Of a stretch of DNA of 64,000 nt, positions 33,753-43,400 are shown in pieces. A program made the translations under genes and the position numbers. How positions within the stretch are numbered: the first letter of the stretch is position 1; each line of letters opens with the position of its first letter. This stretch comes from Paenochrobactrum glaciei (GTDB lineage: Bacteria; Pseudomonadota; Alphaproteobacteria; Rhizobiales; Rhizobiaceae), in the NCBI RefSeq assembly GCF_039522165.1, contig NZ_BAAADE010000008.1:41936-105935 (forward strand). Direction: 5' to 3'. Below the pieces are notes generated by a model. That model worked only from the letters and a program-made list of their open reading frames with translations. It had not been told where the DNA came from and ran no database searches.

Positions 33753-34832
33753 ATGTCAAAAAAAGAATCAGGCAAGTATAATAAATATACTCTTGTTATA
33801 ATCTTGGCCCTCGTCGCAGCCGGCGGTTATTATGCCTGGCAAAAACTCAACAACAGCGGCCTGCCCGCTGGTATCGCTTCCGGCAACGGCCGAATTGAAG
33901 CCGTAGAAATCGACATTTCCACCAAAAGCCCAGGCCGCATTCGCGAGATCATGGCCGATGAAGGTGATTTCGTAAATGAAGGCGATATCCTCGCCCGCAT
34001 GGATACCGATCAGGTCGAAAGCCAGCGTCGTCAGGCAGAGGCACAATTGCGCCGTGCCGAAATTGGCATTGAAACCGCTCACAGCCTCGTTGCACAGCGC
34101 GAAGCCGAGAAGAAGGCCGCAGAAGCCGTTGTCGCACAGCGCGAAGCACAACTTGATGCAGCCACCCGCCGCTTAACCCGCTCACAACAGCTCAGCGAAA
34201 GCCGCACTGTTTCACAGCAAATCCTTGATGATGACCGCGCCAATGCACGTGGCGTCGAGGCAGCTGTAAGCGCCGCCAAAGCGCAACTTGCTGCAACCGA
34301 TGCCGGCATTAATGCCGCTAAAGCACAAGTGATTGATGCGGAAGCAGCCGTGGATGCAGCTAAAGCTGCCATTGCCAGCATCACAATTGAAATTGATGAT
34401 GCAACGCTCAAAGCGCCAAAGCCTGGTCGCGTTCAATATCGTGTAGCCCAGCCGGGTGAGGTTATTTCTGCCGGTGGCCGCGTGCTCAATCTGGTTGACT
34501 TGAGCGATGTTTACATGACCTTCTTCCTGCCGACTGCGCAGGCAGGTCAGGTTGCAATCGGTGCAGAAGCACGCATCGTACTCGATGCAGCCCCGCAACT
34601 TGTTATTCCGGCAAGCATCAGCTTTGTGGCCGATGTTGCGCAGTTCACCCCGAAATCGGTTGAAACCGAAGAAGAACGCCAGAAACTGGTATTCCGTGTA
34701 AAGGCAAAAATCCCGCAAGAACTGCTTAAAAAGCACATTCAGATGGTAAAAACAGGCCTGCCGGGCAGTGTTTATGTCAAGTTGAAATCTGATGCTCAAT
34801 GGCCAGACAACCTTGCGGAACCAGTAAAATGA
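33753..34832 (+). CDS. yhiI: HlyD-family membrane fusion protein (YhiI/YbhG-like)
   Basis: A 359-residue periplasmic adaptor. It is anchored by one N-terminal helix (residues about 12-30), then a lipoyl-like half motif (GRIEAVEIDISTKSPGRI). A long Ala/Glu/Gln-rich coiled-coil hairpin follows (about 90-210, ending near AKAAIASITIEIDDATLKAP), then a beta-barrel segment (PGRVQYRVAQPGEVISAGGRVLNLVDLSDVYM). It links the inner-membrane ABC pump to an outer-membrane channel. Its TGA overlaps the ATG of the fused ABC gene, matching the yhiI-rbbA-yhhJ order known from enterobacteria. Confidence 0.9.
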   Translation: MSKKESGKYNKYTLVIILALVAAGGYYAWQKLNNSGLPAGIASGNGRIEAVEIDISTKSPGRIREIMADEGDFVNEGDILARMDTDQVESQRRQAEAQLRRAEIGIETAHSLVAQREAEKKAAEAVVAQREAQLDAATRRLTRSQQLSESRTVSQQILDDDRANARGVEAAVSAAKAQLAATDAGINAAKAQVIDAEAAVDAAKAAIASITIEIDDATLKAPKPGRVQYRVAQPGEVISAGGRVLNLVDLSDVYMTFFLPTAQAGQVAIGAEARIVLDAAPQLVIPASISFVADVAQFTPKSVETEEERQKLVFRVKAKIPQELLKKHIQMVKTGLPGSVYVKLKSDAQWPDNLAEPVK

Positions 34833-37609
34833 ACAGCCCATTGGCGAGCGGTATTGCAGCGGACGACAAACCAGTCGTCCGCATTCAAAATGTCAGCCTG
34901 TCTTATGGTGACAAGCAGGCTTTGCGTGACCTGACACTCGACATTCCGGCCGGTCGCATGATCGGCCTGATCGGCCCCGACGGTGTGGGAAAATCCAGCC
35001 TGTTGTCGCTGATTGCTGGTGCGCGCATCATGCAGGACGGCTTCATTGAGGTGCTCGACGGCGACATTGCCGACAAACGCCATCGCCAACAGGCTTTTCC
35101 GCGTATTGCCTATATGCCGCAAGGTTTGGGTAAAAACCTTTACCCGACCCTGTCGGTCTTTGAAAATATTGAGTTTTTCGGCAGATTATTCGGTCATAAC
35201 AAACATGAACGCGAACGCCGCATTGCCGATCTTCTGGCACGCACCGGCATGTCGCCTTTTGCCGACCGTCCTGCTGGCAAGCTTTCCGGTGGTATGAAGC
35301 AGAAGACGAGTTTGTGCTGTTCGCTCATTCACGATCCTGATCTGCTTATTCTGGATGAACCAACCACCGGTGTTGATCCGCTCTCTCGTCGGCAGTTCTG
35401 GGAGCTGATTGACGATATCCGCAAAGATCGCCCCGGTATGAGCGTGATCGTTGCGACCGCCTATATGGAAGAGGCCGAGCGCTTCGACTGGCTGGTTGCG
35501 ATGAATGACGGACAGATTCTCGCCAGTGGCACACCACAAGAACTTATGGCGCAAACAGGCACGCCGGATGTGGATACGGCCTTTATTGCGCTGCTGCCGG
35601 AAGAATTACGCCGCGATCACCATAAAGTGATCATCCCGCCACGCGATGAATCGATCACCGATATTGCGATTGAAGCCGAGCATGTCACCGTGCGCTTTGG
35701 TAAATTTACCGCGGTCAGCGATGTCAGTTTCCGCATTCCGCGCGGCGAAATTTTCGGTTTTCTTGGCTCCAATGGTTGCGGTAAATCCACCACCATGAAA
35801 GTGCTGACCGGCTTGCTGCCGGCAAGTGAGGGTATTGCGCGTCTTTTTGGCCGTGAAGTTGACACGAAAAACATCGATGTGCGTCGCCGCGTCGGCTATA
35901 TGTCACAAGCATTTTCGCTTTATTCTGAATTAACCGTTCATCAAAATCTGGAACTTCATGCCAAGCTTTTTGGTATGGAGGAAGCACGCACCAAAGAGCG
36001 TATTGTCGAGCTCGCTGCACGTTTTGATTTGGGCGACATGATGGATGTCTATCCTGATGATATGCCGCTTGGTATTCGCCAGCGTCTGTCTTTGGCGGTT
36101 GCGCTTATCCATCAGCCTGATGTTTTGATCCTTGACGAACCGACCTCCGGCGTTGATCCGGTGGCGCGCGATGCTTTCTGGCAAATTCTGGCTGATCTTT
36201 CGCGTAAAGATAATGTAACAATTTTCGTCTCCACCCACTTCATGAATGAAGCGGAATTGTGTGATCGCATATCGCTGATGCATGCCGGTAAAGTGCTGAT
36301 CAGCGATACACCGGCGGCAATCACCGCCAGCCGCAATGCTGAAACATTGGAAGAAGCCTTTATCGGTTATTTGGAAGATGCCATCGGCGAAACTGCCCCT
36401 GTCCCGCAACCGGTGCATGTGGCAGATGAAAAGATGAACAGTGAACCGGTAAGAGAGCTTCCGGCGCCTTCAACCAGCTGGATGCCGGATTTGCGGCGTT
36501 TGCTTGCTTATACGCGCCGTGAAACGCTGGAGCTTCGTCGTGATCCGATCCGTGCAACGCTTGCCATGCTCGGTAGTGTCATTTTGATGTTCGTGATTGG
36601 TTACGGTATCAATCTGGACGTAAACAACCTCAGCTTCGCGGTGATTGACCGCGATGACACCACGATCAGCCGTGACTATATACGCCAGTTCTCAGGCTCC
36701 CGCTATTTCATCGAAAAAGATCCGATCCTCGATTATGATGAGCTGGACAAGCGCATGCGTAATGGCGAGATCAGTCTGGCGCTTGAAATTCCTCCGAATT
36801 TCGGCCGCAATATTGAGCATGGCCGCCCTGTCGAAGTGGGTGCATGGATTGATGGTGCAATGCCTGTGCGTGCAGAAACCATTCAAGGCTATGTGCAAGG
36901 CACACATTTGAACTGGCTGTCGCAAAAAGCCCGTGAGCTTTATGGCAACACAACTGCGCTGACCAGCTTCAACATGGAAATCCGCTATCGCTATAATCCG
37001 GATGTACAAAGTCTGGTGGCTATGGTTCCCGCAGTTATTCCGCTGCTGCTGCTTGTCATTCCGTCGATGTTATCCGTGTTGAGTGTGGTGCGCGAAAAAG
37101 AACTTGGTTCCATCATCAATTTCTACGTGACACCTGTGACAAAGTTCGAGTTTCTGATCGGCAAGCAATTGCCTTATATCGGACTCGCCTTCTTCAACTT
37201 CCTGATGCTGACAGCCTTTGCGGTCTTCATTTTTCAAGTCCGCTTTACCGGCAGTTTCCTGACCTATGCAACGGCTGCTCTGCTTTATGTGATCATCACA
37301 ACGGGCATGGGCTTGGTGATTTCCACCTTCATGAACAGCCAGATCGCCGCTATTTTTGGTACAGCTTTGATGACCCTCATTCCGGCTGTCCAGTATTCCG
37401 GCATTATTGATCCGGTGTCGTCGCTGCAAGGTGCGGGTGCCATTATCGGCCAGCTTTATCCGACCACCTATTTCACCATCATTTCACGCGGCACTTTCTC
37501 GAAAGCCCTCAGTTTCTCCGATCTGGGTCTGCCTTTCCTGATGCTGCTGATTACCATTCCGGTGCTGATGGTGCTGGGTATCATTCTACTCAAGAAACAG
37601 GCGCGCTGA
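34829..37609 (+). CDS. rbbA: Fused ABC transporter: two ATPase domains plus ABC-2 permease (RbbA-like)
   Basis: A 926-residue fusion. ATPase 1 (residues about 10-240) has Walker A IGPDGVGKS, signature LSGGMKQK, Walker B LILDEPTTGVD. ATPase 2 (about 285-510) has GSNGCGKST, a diverged signature MPLGIRQRLS, LILDEPTSGVD and a THFMNEAE switch region. The last about 380 residues are an ABC-2 permease with one early helix, a large periplasmic loop and about five C-terminal helices (SVVREKELGSIINFYVTP). E. coli RbbA of the same layout was described as a ribosome-associated ATPase. Here the HlyD and YhhJ neighbours point to an efflux pump. ATG at 34829 overlaps the HlyD stop. Confidence 0.9.
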   Translation: MNSPLASGIAADDKPVVRIQNVSLSYGDKQALRDLTLDIPAGRMIGLIGPDGVGKSSLLSLIAGARIMQDGFIEVLDGDIADKRHRQQAFPRIAYMPQGLGKNLYPTLSVFENIEFFGRLFGHNKHERERRIADLLARTGMSPFADRPAGKLSGGMKQKTSLCCSLIHDPDLLILDEPTTGVDPLSRRQFWELIDDIRKDRPGMSVIVATAYMEEAERFDWLVAMNDGQILASGTPQELMAQTGTPDVDTAFIALLPEELRRDHHKVIIPPRDESITDIAIEAEHVTVRFGKFTAVSDVSFRIPRGEIFGFLGSNGCGKSTTMKVLTGLLPASEGIARLFGREVDTKNIDVRRRVGYMSQAFSLYSELTVHQNLELHAKLFGMEEARTKERIVELAARFDLGDMMDVYPDDMPLGIRQRLSLAVALIHQPDVLILDEPTSGVDPVARDAFWQILADLSRKDNVTIFVSTHFMNEAELCDRISLMHAGKVLISDTPAAITASRNAETLEEAFIGYLEDAIGETAPVPQPVHVADEKMNSEPVRELPAPSTSWMPDLRRLLAYTRRETLELRRDPIRATLAMLGSVILMFVIGYGINLDVNNLSFAVIDRDDTTISRDYIRQFSGSRYFIEKDPILDYDELDKRMRNGEISLALEIPPNFGRNIEHGRPVEVGAWIDGAMPVRAETIQGYVQGTHLNWLSQKARELYGNTTALTSFNMEIRYRYNPDVQSLVAMVPAVIPLLLLVIPSMLSVLSVVREKELGSIINFYVTPVTKFEFLIGKQLPYIGLAFFNFLMLTAFAVFIFQVRFTGSFLTYATAALLYVIITTGMGLVISTFMNSQIAAIFGTALMTLIPAVQYSGIIDPVSSLQGAGAIIGQLYPTTYFTIISRGTFSKALSFSDLGLPFLMLLITIPVLMVLGIILLKKQAR

Positions 37610-37610
37610 G

Positions 37611-38723
37611 ATGAGGATTGCCAATATATTCCGTCTCGGCATCAAGGAATTGCGCGGGCTTGCCCGCGATCCGATGCTGATTATCCTGATTGTTTACGCG
37701 TTTTCGCTGGCCATTTATACGGCTTCAAAAGCGATGCCGGAAAACCTCAACAATGCAGCCATTGCGATTGTTGATGAAGATCAGTCGCCGATATCCAGCC
37801 GTATCACCACTGCGTTTTATCCGCCTTATTTCGTGCCGCCGAAACTTATCTCAACGCACGAAATGGACAAGCGCATGGACTCCGGCCTTGATACATTTGC
37901 GCTTAATATTCCGCCAAGTTTTCAGCGTGATCTGCTGGCCGGTCGCAATCCGACCATCCAGCTTAATATTGACGCAACCCGCATGAGTCAGGCCTTCAGT
38001 GGTGGACGTTATGTCCAGACAATTGTCACCAACGAAGTGAGCGAGTTCCTGAACCGCTATCGCGGCGGCACCAAAATGCCGGTCGAACAGAATATGCGCG
38101 CCCGCTTCAATGAAGAGTTGAATAAAGGCTGGTTTGGCGCGGTCACCAATGTGATTGCTTCGGTCACCATGCTGTCGATCATTCTGACCGGTGCCGCACT
38201 CATCCGTGAGCGCGAACATGGTACGATCGAGCATCTTCTGGTGATGCCGGTCACCCCGATCGAAATCATGATCAGTAAGGTCTGGTCGATGGGGCTGGTT
38301 GTGCTTGTGGCAACAGCCTTGTCGTTGCTTTTTGTGGTGGAAGGCATATTGGCCGTGCCGGTCAATGGCTCACTGATACTGTTTTTGATCGGCGTTGCGC
38401 TTCAACTTTTCGCCACCACGAGCCTTGGCATTTATCTGGCAACCATTGCCGGTTCCATGCCGCAATTCGGGCTCTTGATCATCCTTATTCTGTTGCCGTT
38501 GCAGGTCTTGTCCGGTGGCATGACACCGCGTGAAAGTATGCCGGAAATCATTCAATATATCATGCTTGCGGCACCAAACACGCACTTCGTCATTCTTGCC
38601 CAATCGGTTCTTTTCCGTGGTGCAGGTTTGAGTGTGATCTGGCCGCAATTCCTTGCACTTATAGTGATCGGTTCGGTGCTGTTCTTCTTTGCACTGAAAC
38701 GCTTCCGCAACTTCCTGAGGTGA
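37611..38723 (+). CDS. yhhJ: ABC-2 type permease (YhhJ-like)
   Basis: A 370-residue permease with the ABC-2 layout: N-terminal helix (LIILIVYAFSLAIYTASKAM), a large soluble loop with AIVDEDQSPISSRI, and five C-terminal helices including ALIREREHGTIEHLLVMPVTPIEIMISK. The TPRESMPEIIQYIMLAAPNTHFV motif before the last helix is family-typical. It begins one base after the fused ABC gene stop and probably dimerises with that protein's permease domain. Confidence 0.9.
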   Translation: MRIANIFRLGIKELRGLARDPMLIILIVYAFSLAIYTASKAMPENLNNAAIAIVDEDQSPISSRITTAFYPPYFVPPKLISTHEMDKRMDSGLDTFALNIPPSFQRDLLAGRNPTIQLNIDATRMSQAFSGGRYVQTIVTNEVSEFLNRYRGGTKMPVEQNMRARFNEELNKGWFGAVTNVIASVTMLSIILTGAALIREREHGTIEHLLVMPVTPIEIMISKVWSMGLVVLVATALSLLFVVEGILAVPVNGSLILFLIGVALQLFATTSLGIYLATIAGSMPQFGLLIILILLPLQVLSGGMTPRESMPEIIQYIMLAAPNTHFVILAQSVLFRGAGLSVIWPQFLALIVIGSVLFFFALKRFRNFLR

Positions 38724-38782
38724 TCCGCCGATAAAAACTGCCGCACGCTGATTGCAATACTGTCTTTATGTTAGGACTTGGA

Positions 38783-39967
38783 ATGAATGATTTAATCCTC
38801 ACATTCAATACAGGATCATCTACCGTTAAAATCGGCAGTTTTGAATGTGATGGCTCGTCTTTAAAAAAATCGGCAAAAGCAGGCATCGACTTTGCCGCGT
38901 CTCCGTTGAATTTTCATATGGAGCGCGGCAAGGAACGGCTGGATATCAAGCTGCAAGCACAAGATTCCGCCGATATTGTTGCTGTCTTAAGCGAAGTTTT
39001 TGACAAACTTTCAACCCATATCGACCTTGCCCGCGTCAAAGCAATCGGGCACCGTGTTGTGCATGGCGGCGATATTTTTGCCGGTCCCGTGCTGATTGAT
39101 GAAAAAAGCATTCAGGCAATTGATGATCTGTCAGCCTATGCGCCACTGCATCAGCCTAAATGTCTGGCACTGATTAAAGCAATCCGTCAGCTTTTCCCTG
39201 ATATTTTGCAAACAGCCTCCTTTGACACTGCATTCCATCGCACCATGCCGGATGTGATCCGCCGCTTTGCTATTCCGCGTGCAATGCACGATCAGGGCAT
39301 CAAGCGCTATGGATTTCACGGCCTTTCTTACCAATCCATCGCGCAACAATTTAACGAGCTCAAGCCCGACTTAGGCCGAAAAAAGCTCATTGTTGCGCAT
39401 CTTGGCAGCGGTGCCAGTATTTGCGCGCTTGAGAACGGCAAGAGCGTCGATACCAGCATGAGCTTTTCAACACTGGACGGTATTCCGATGGCAACACGCT
39501 GCGGTAATATTGATGCTGGTGTGCTGCTACATTTGCTGAGCCAGCAGAAGATGAGCACCGATGCACTGACCGATCTGCTTTATCATCGCTCCGGCCTGCT
39601 CGGTGTTTCAGCCATCAGCGGCGATTGCCGTGAATTGCTGGTAAGCGATACTCCCGAAGCGCACCAAGCGATTGAACTTTTCACCACCCGTATTGCTGGC
39701 GAGATCACCCGTCAGGCGACAAGCCTTGGCGGGATGGATGCCGTTATTTTCACCGCCGGCATTGGCGAACATCAGCCGGAAATCCGCGCCCGCATCGCGC
39801 GCAAGTTACAGTGGCTAGGCCTTGAACTGGACAATGCAGCCAACAAAAAAAATGCTTTTTGCATCACTCAAGAGACAAGCAAAATCGTGGCTTTCATGCT
39901 CACTACCGATGAAGAGCGTGTCATCGCTACCGAAACCCTCACTGTTTTAAACCAATCCTCCCAATAG
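38783..39967 (+). CDS. ackA: Acetate kinase
   Basis: A 394-residue acetokinase of the actin-like ASKHA fold. LTFNTGSSTVKIG at the start is the phosphate-1 motif; GHRVVHGG, FDTAFHRTMP with the catalytic Asp/His, KRYGFHGLSYQS, HLGSGASICA, and FTAGIGEHQPEIR follow in family order. It converts acetyl phosphate and ADP to acetate and ATP. ATG at 38783 has AGGAC 7 bases upstream; an earlier in-frame ATG at 38768 would add five residues. It is 16 bases before the phosphoketolase gene, which makes its substrate. Confidence 0.93.
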   Translation: MNDLILTFNTGSSTVKIGSFECDGSSLKKSAKAGIDFAASPLNFHMERGKERLDIKLQAQDSADIVAVLSEVFDKLSTHIDLARVKAIGHRVVHGGDIFAGPVLIDEKSIQAIDDLSAYAPLHQPKCLALIKAIRQLFPDILQTASFDTAFHRTMPDVIRRFAIPRAMHDQGIKRYGFHGLSYQSIAQQFNELKPDLGRKKLIVAHLGSGASICALENGKSVDTSMSFSTLDGIPMATRCGNIDAGVLLHLLSQQKMSTDALTDLLYHRSGLLGVSAISGDCRELLVSDTPEAHQAIELFTTRIAGEITRQATSLGGMDAVIFTAGIGEHQPEIRARIARKLQWLGLELDNAANKKNAFCITQETSKIVAFMLTTDEERVIATETLTVLNQSSQ

Positions 39968-39983
39968 GTTAAGGAATTCCGGA

Positions 39984-42368
39984 ATGAATAATCAGACTGG
40001 CGCCCAGCCCCTTTCCCCTGAACAGCTAAAACTCACCGACCGCTATTGGCGCGCTGCCAATTATCTTTCTGTCGGCCAGATTTATCTGATGCAAAATCCG
40101 ATGCTGCGTGAGCCGTTAAAGCCTGAACATGTCAAGCCGCGTCTGCTTGGCCATTGGGGCACCACCCCGGGTTTGAACTTCATCTATGTGCATCTCAACC
40201 GCATCATTAAAGAGCGCAATGAAGATGTGCTTTATGTTTGCGGCCCCGGTCATGGTGGCCCCGGCATGGTGGCGAATACCTATCTGGAAGGCACTTATAC
40301 CGAAACCTATCCCGACATCACCGAAGATGTGGAAGGCATGCAAAAGCTTTTCCGCCAATTCTCGTTCCCCGGCGGTATTCCAAGCCATGTGGCACCGGAA
40401 ACACCGGGCTCCATTCATGAAGGCGGCGAGCTTGGCTACGCGCTTGTGCATGCCTTTGGCGCAGCTTTTGACAATCCTGATCTGGTGGTTGCCTGTGTTG
40501 TGGGTGATGGTGAAGCCGAAACCGGCCCATTGGCTGCCGCATGGCATTCCAACAAATTTCTCAACCCGAAGCGTGACGGCGCGGTGCTGCCGATCCTGCA
40601 TCTCAACGGCTATAAAATTGCCAATCCGACATTGCTTGCACGTATGTCAGATGAAGATCTGCACAGCCTTTTCACCGGTTATGGCTATGAGCCGTTTTTC
40701 GTAGAAGGCCATGAGCCGGAAGCCATGCACCAGCAAATGGCCTCGACTTTCGACAAGGCTTTTGACCGCATCAAAGCGATTAAAAATCAAGCCGATATCA
40801 AATCACCGGAGCGTCCGCGCTGGCCGATGATTATTCTGCGCAGCCCGAAAGGCTGGACAGGGCCAAAAGTGGTTGACGGTAAAATGGTGGAAGACCATTG
40901 GCGCTCCCATCAGGTGCCGGTCGCCAATTGCCGCGCCGATGATGCGCATCGCCAAATCCTCGAAGACTGGATGCGCAGCTATGATCCGGAAGATCTGTTT
41001 GACGCAAGCGGCAAGCTGAAACCGGAGCTGCGCACAATGGCACCGGATGGCGAAAAGCGCATGAGCGCCATTCCGCATTCCAATGGCGGCTTGTTGCGTA
41101 AAGAGCTAAACACACCGGATATCCGCAAATATGCGGTCAATGTCACCGAACCGGGTGCGGTGCAAGAACAAACCACCAAAATCCTCGGCGACTATCTGCG
41201 GGATGTCATCCGCCTCAATGATGAAGAAAAAAACTTCCGCGTTTTCGGGCCTGATGAAACCGCCTCCAACCGTTTGGGCAGTGTTTTTGAAGCAACGGAC
41301 CGTGTCTGGATGGCTGAAACTTTAGATAGTGACGACCATCTGGCCGCGGATGGCCGCGTGATGGAAGTTTTGAGTGAGCATCTGTGTCAGGGCTGGCTGG
41401 AAGGCTATTTACTCACCGGACGCCACGGCTTCTTCTCCTGCTATGAAGCCTTTATCCATATTGTGGATTCCATGTTCAACCAGCACGCCAAATGGTTGCA
41501 GGTGGCACGCGAACTGCCATGGCGCAAGCCGGTGGCCTCGCTCAACTATCTGCTGACCTCCCATGTCTGGCGTCAGGATCACAATGGTTTCTCCCATCAG
41601 GATCCCGGCTTTGTTGATCTGGTTGCCAATAAGAGCGCCGATATTGTGCGCGTTTATTTTCCGCCGGATGCCAATACGCTGCTTTGGGTGGGCGATCACT
41701 GCCTCAAAACATGGAACCGCGTGAATGTGATTGTGGCCGGCAAGCAGCCATCACCACAATGGCTCACCATGGATGAAGCAGTAAAACATTGCGAAGCCGG
41801 TCTTGGTAAATGGGATTGGGCTGGTAGCGAAGACGGCATGGAGCCGGATTTGGTGATGGCTTGCGCCGGTGATGTGCCGACCATGGAAACATTGGCCGCC
41901 ACAGCCATGCTGCGTGAAGCATTGCCACATTTGCGCATTCGCGTTGTCAATATTGTTGATCTGATGGCGCTGCAATCACCGCAGCATCATCCGCATGGTG
42001 TTGACGACAGTGAATTCGATGCGCTTTTCACCACAGACCGTCCGGTGATTTTTGCCTATCACGGCTATCCATATCTCATCCATCGTCTGGTTTATAAGCG
42101 CACCAACCATCCGAACTTCCACGTTCGCGGCTTTATCGAAAAAGGCACCACCACAACGCCGTTCGATATGGCAGTGATGAACGAGCTTGACCGCTATCAC
42201 TTGGCAATTGAGGCGCTCAAGCGTCTGCCTTTGGCCGCTGATATTGCCGAGCCGCTGATCGCTTCGCTCAATGAGAAGCTGCAAAAGCACCATGTCTATG
42301 TGCGTGAACATGGCGAAGACATGCCGGAAGTGCGCGATTGGAAATGGCCGCATAAGCGCGACACATAA
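39984..42368 (+). CDS. xfp: Xylulose-5-phosphate/fructose-6-phosphate phosphoketolase
   Basis: A 794-residue thiamine-diphosphate enzyme, full family length. LLGHWGTTPGLNFIYVHLNR, GPGHGGPGMVANTYLEG, SFPGGIPSHVAPETPGSIHEGGELGY and the ThDP/Mg motif VVGDGEAETGPLAAAWHSN are all present, as is RGFIEKGTTTTPFDM near the C-terminus. It splits xylulose-5-P (or fructose-6-P) to acetyl phosphate and glyceraldehyde-3-P (or erythrose-4-P). AAGGAAT precedes the ATG. Acetate kinase upstream captures the acetyl phosphate as ATP, and a strong terminator follows. Confidence 0.95.
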   Translation: MNNQTGAQPLSPEQLKLTDRYWRAANYLSVGQIYLMQNPMLREPLKPEHVKPRLLGHWGTTPGLNFIYVHLNRIIKERNEDVLYVCGPGHGGPGMVANTYLEGTYTETYPDITEDVEGMQKLFRQFSFPGGIPSHVAPETPGSIHEGGELGYALVHAFGAAFDNPDLVVACVVGDGEAETGPLAAAWHSNKFLNPKRDGAVLPILHLNGYKIANPTLLARMSDEDLHSLFTGYGYEPFFVEGHEPEAMHQQMASTFDKAFDRIKAIKNQADIKSPERPRWPMIILRSPKGWTGPKVVDGKMVEDHWRSHQVPVANCRADDAHRQILEDWMRSYDPEDLFDASGKLKPELRTMAPDGEKRMSAIPHSNGGLLRKELNTPDIRKYAVNVTEPGAVQEQTTKILGDYLRDVIRLNDEEKNFRVFGPDETASNRLGSVFEATDRVWMAETLDSDDHLAADGRVMEVLSEHLCQGWLEGYLLTGRHGFFSCYEAFIHIVDSMFNQHAKWLQVARELPWRKPVASLNYLLTSHVWRQDHNGFSHQDPGFVDLVANKSADIVRVYFPPDANTLLWVGDHCLKTWNRVNVIVAGKQPSPQWLTMDEAVKHCEAGLGKWDWAGSEDGMEPDLVMACAGDVPTMETLAATAMLREALPHLRIRVVNIVDLMALQSPQHHPHGVDDSEFDALFTTDRPVIFAYHGYPYLIHRLVYKRTNHPNFHVRGFIEKGTTTTPFDMAVMNELDRYHLAIEALKRLPLAADIAEPLIASLNEKLQKHHVYVREHGEDMPEVRDWKWPHKRDT

Positions 42369-42385
42369 GCTTAATTGCCGACAAA

Positions 42386-42416
42386 AGGAGCGGGCATTAT
42401 TGCCCGCTCCTGTTTT
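42386..42416 (+). terminator. Rho-independent terminator after the phosphoketolase gene
   Basis: AGGAGCGGGCA (42386-42396) and TGCCCGCTCCT (42401-42411) form a perfect 11-bp GC-rich stem with a TTAT loop, followed by GTTTTG. It divides ackA-xfp from the prs-like gene, which therefore needs its own promoter or read-through. Confidence 0.88.
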
Positions 42417-42467
42417 GCTTATTTCATTCTCGTTATTTAAAAATCAACAATAAACGGATGAGCTAAC

Positions 42468-43400
42468 ATGGCTTCTAACTCTGTTGAGAAACGTCTGATT
42501 ATTCCTTTGCCCGGCAATGAAGAACTCGCAGCCGCTATTGCTGCTGCCGGTAATTTCCAGCTTGGTGCATTGGAAACCCGCCACTTTCCCGATGGTGAAA
42601 GCTATGTGCGTTTTCTGGATGATGTCGAGGGACGTCATGTTGATCTGATCTGCACACTGGCACATCCGAACGACAATTTTCTGGCTGTTGTTTTTGCAGC
42701 TGATGCCGCGCGTGAATTCAACGCCCGCTCCGTCAATCTGGTAACGCCATATCTGGCCTATATGCGTCAGGATATTCGTTTCAAAGCAGGTGAAGCCATT
42801 ACATCGCGCACATTTGCACGCCTTGTTTCCTCATCATTTGACAGTTTGCTGACAATCGACCCGCATCTGCACCGCTATCATTCTTTGTCGGAAATTTACA
42901 CCATCCCCGCCACGCATCTGGCCTCTGCACCGGTATTGGCCAAATGGATCAGCCAGAACATTGAAAAGCCTTTGCTGATTGGCCCCGACGAAGAAAGCGA
43001 ACAATGGGTAAGCCAGATCGGCGAACTCTCCGGTGCGCCTTTCACAGTTTTACGCAAAACCCGTTACGGCGACCGCAATGTGGAAATTCACATGGGCGAT
43101 CTCTCGCAATGGAAAGGCCGGACACCGGTTTTAGTGGATGATATTGCCTCTTCCGGCCGCACAATGGTGGAAGCTGCCAAACAGCTGCAAGCCCAAGGTC
43201 TTGCCAAGCCTGTTTGTGTTGTCGTTCACGGGCTGTTTGCCGATGATGCCTATCAGCGCTTAAGCGCGATTGCAGAAAAAGTCGTCTCCACCGATTGCGT
43301 GCCACATATCAGTAACGGCATTTCTGTTGCCGAATTGCTGGTGGAAGGCATCAATGAATTTGCCGCAACCCAAACCCCAAAGGCAGAAAAGAGCGCATGA
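42468..43400 (+). CDS. Ribose-phosphate pyrophosphokinase-like protein (divergent PRPP synthase paralog)
   Basis: A 310-residue protein with both halves of PRPP synthase. The N-terminal domain carries ETRHFPDGESYVRF and TPYLAYMRQDIRFKAGEAITSRTFA. The C-terminal phosphoribosyl domain has flexible-loop K-x-R in LRKTRYGDR and PRPP loop VLVDDIASSGRTM. Housekeeping class I enzymes have DDxIDTGGT at the last position; this ASSGRTM loop marks a divergent paralog. It may make PRPP from ribose-5-P, or act in the reverse or on ribose bisphosphate in a salvage route. Its stop overlaps the nuclease start. Confidence 0.82.
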   Translation: MASNSVEKRLIIPLPGNEELAAAIAAAGNFQLGALETRHFPDGESYVRFLDDVEGRHVDLICTLAHPNDNFLAVVFAADAAREFNARSVNLVTPYLAYMRQDIRFKAGEAITSRTFARLVSSSFDSLLTIDPHLHRYHSLSEIYTIPATHLASAPVLAKWISQNIEKPLLIGPDEESEQWVSQIGELSGAPFTVLRKTRYGDRNVEIHMGDLSQWKGRTPVLVDDIASSGRTMVEAAKQLQAQGLAKPVCVVVHGLFADDAYQRLSAIAEKVVSTDCVPHISNGISVAELLVEGINEFAATQTPKAEKSA

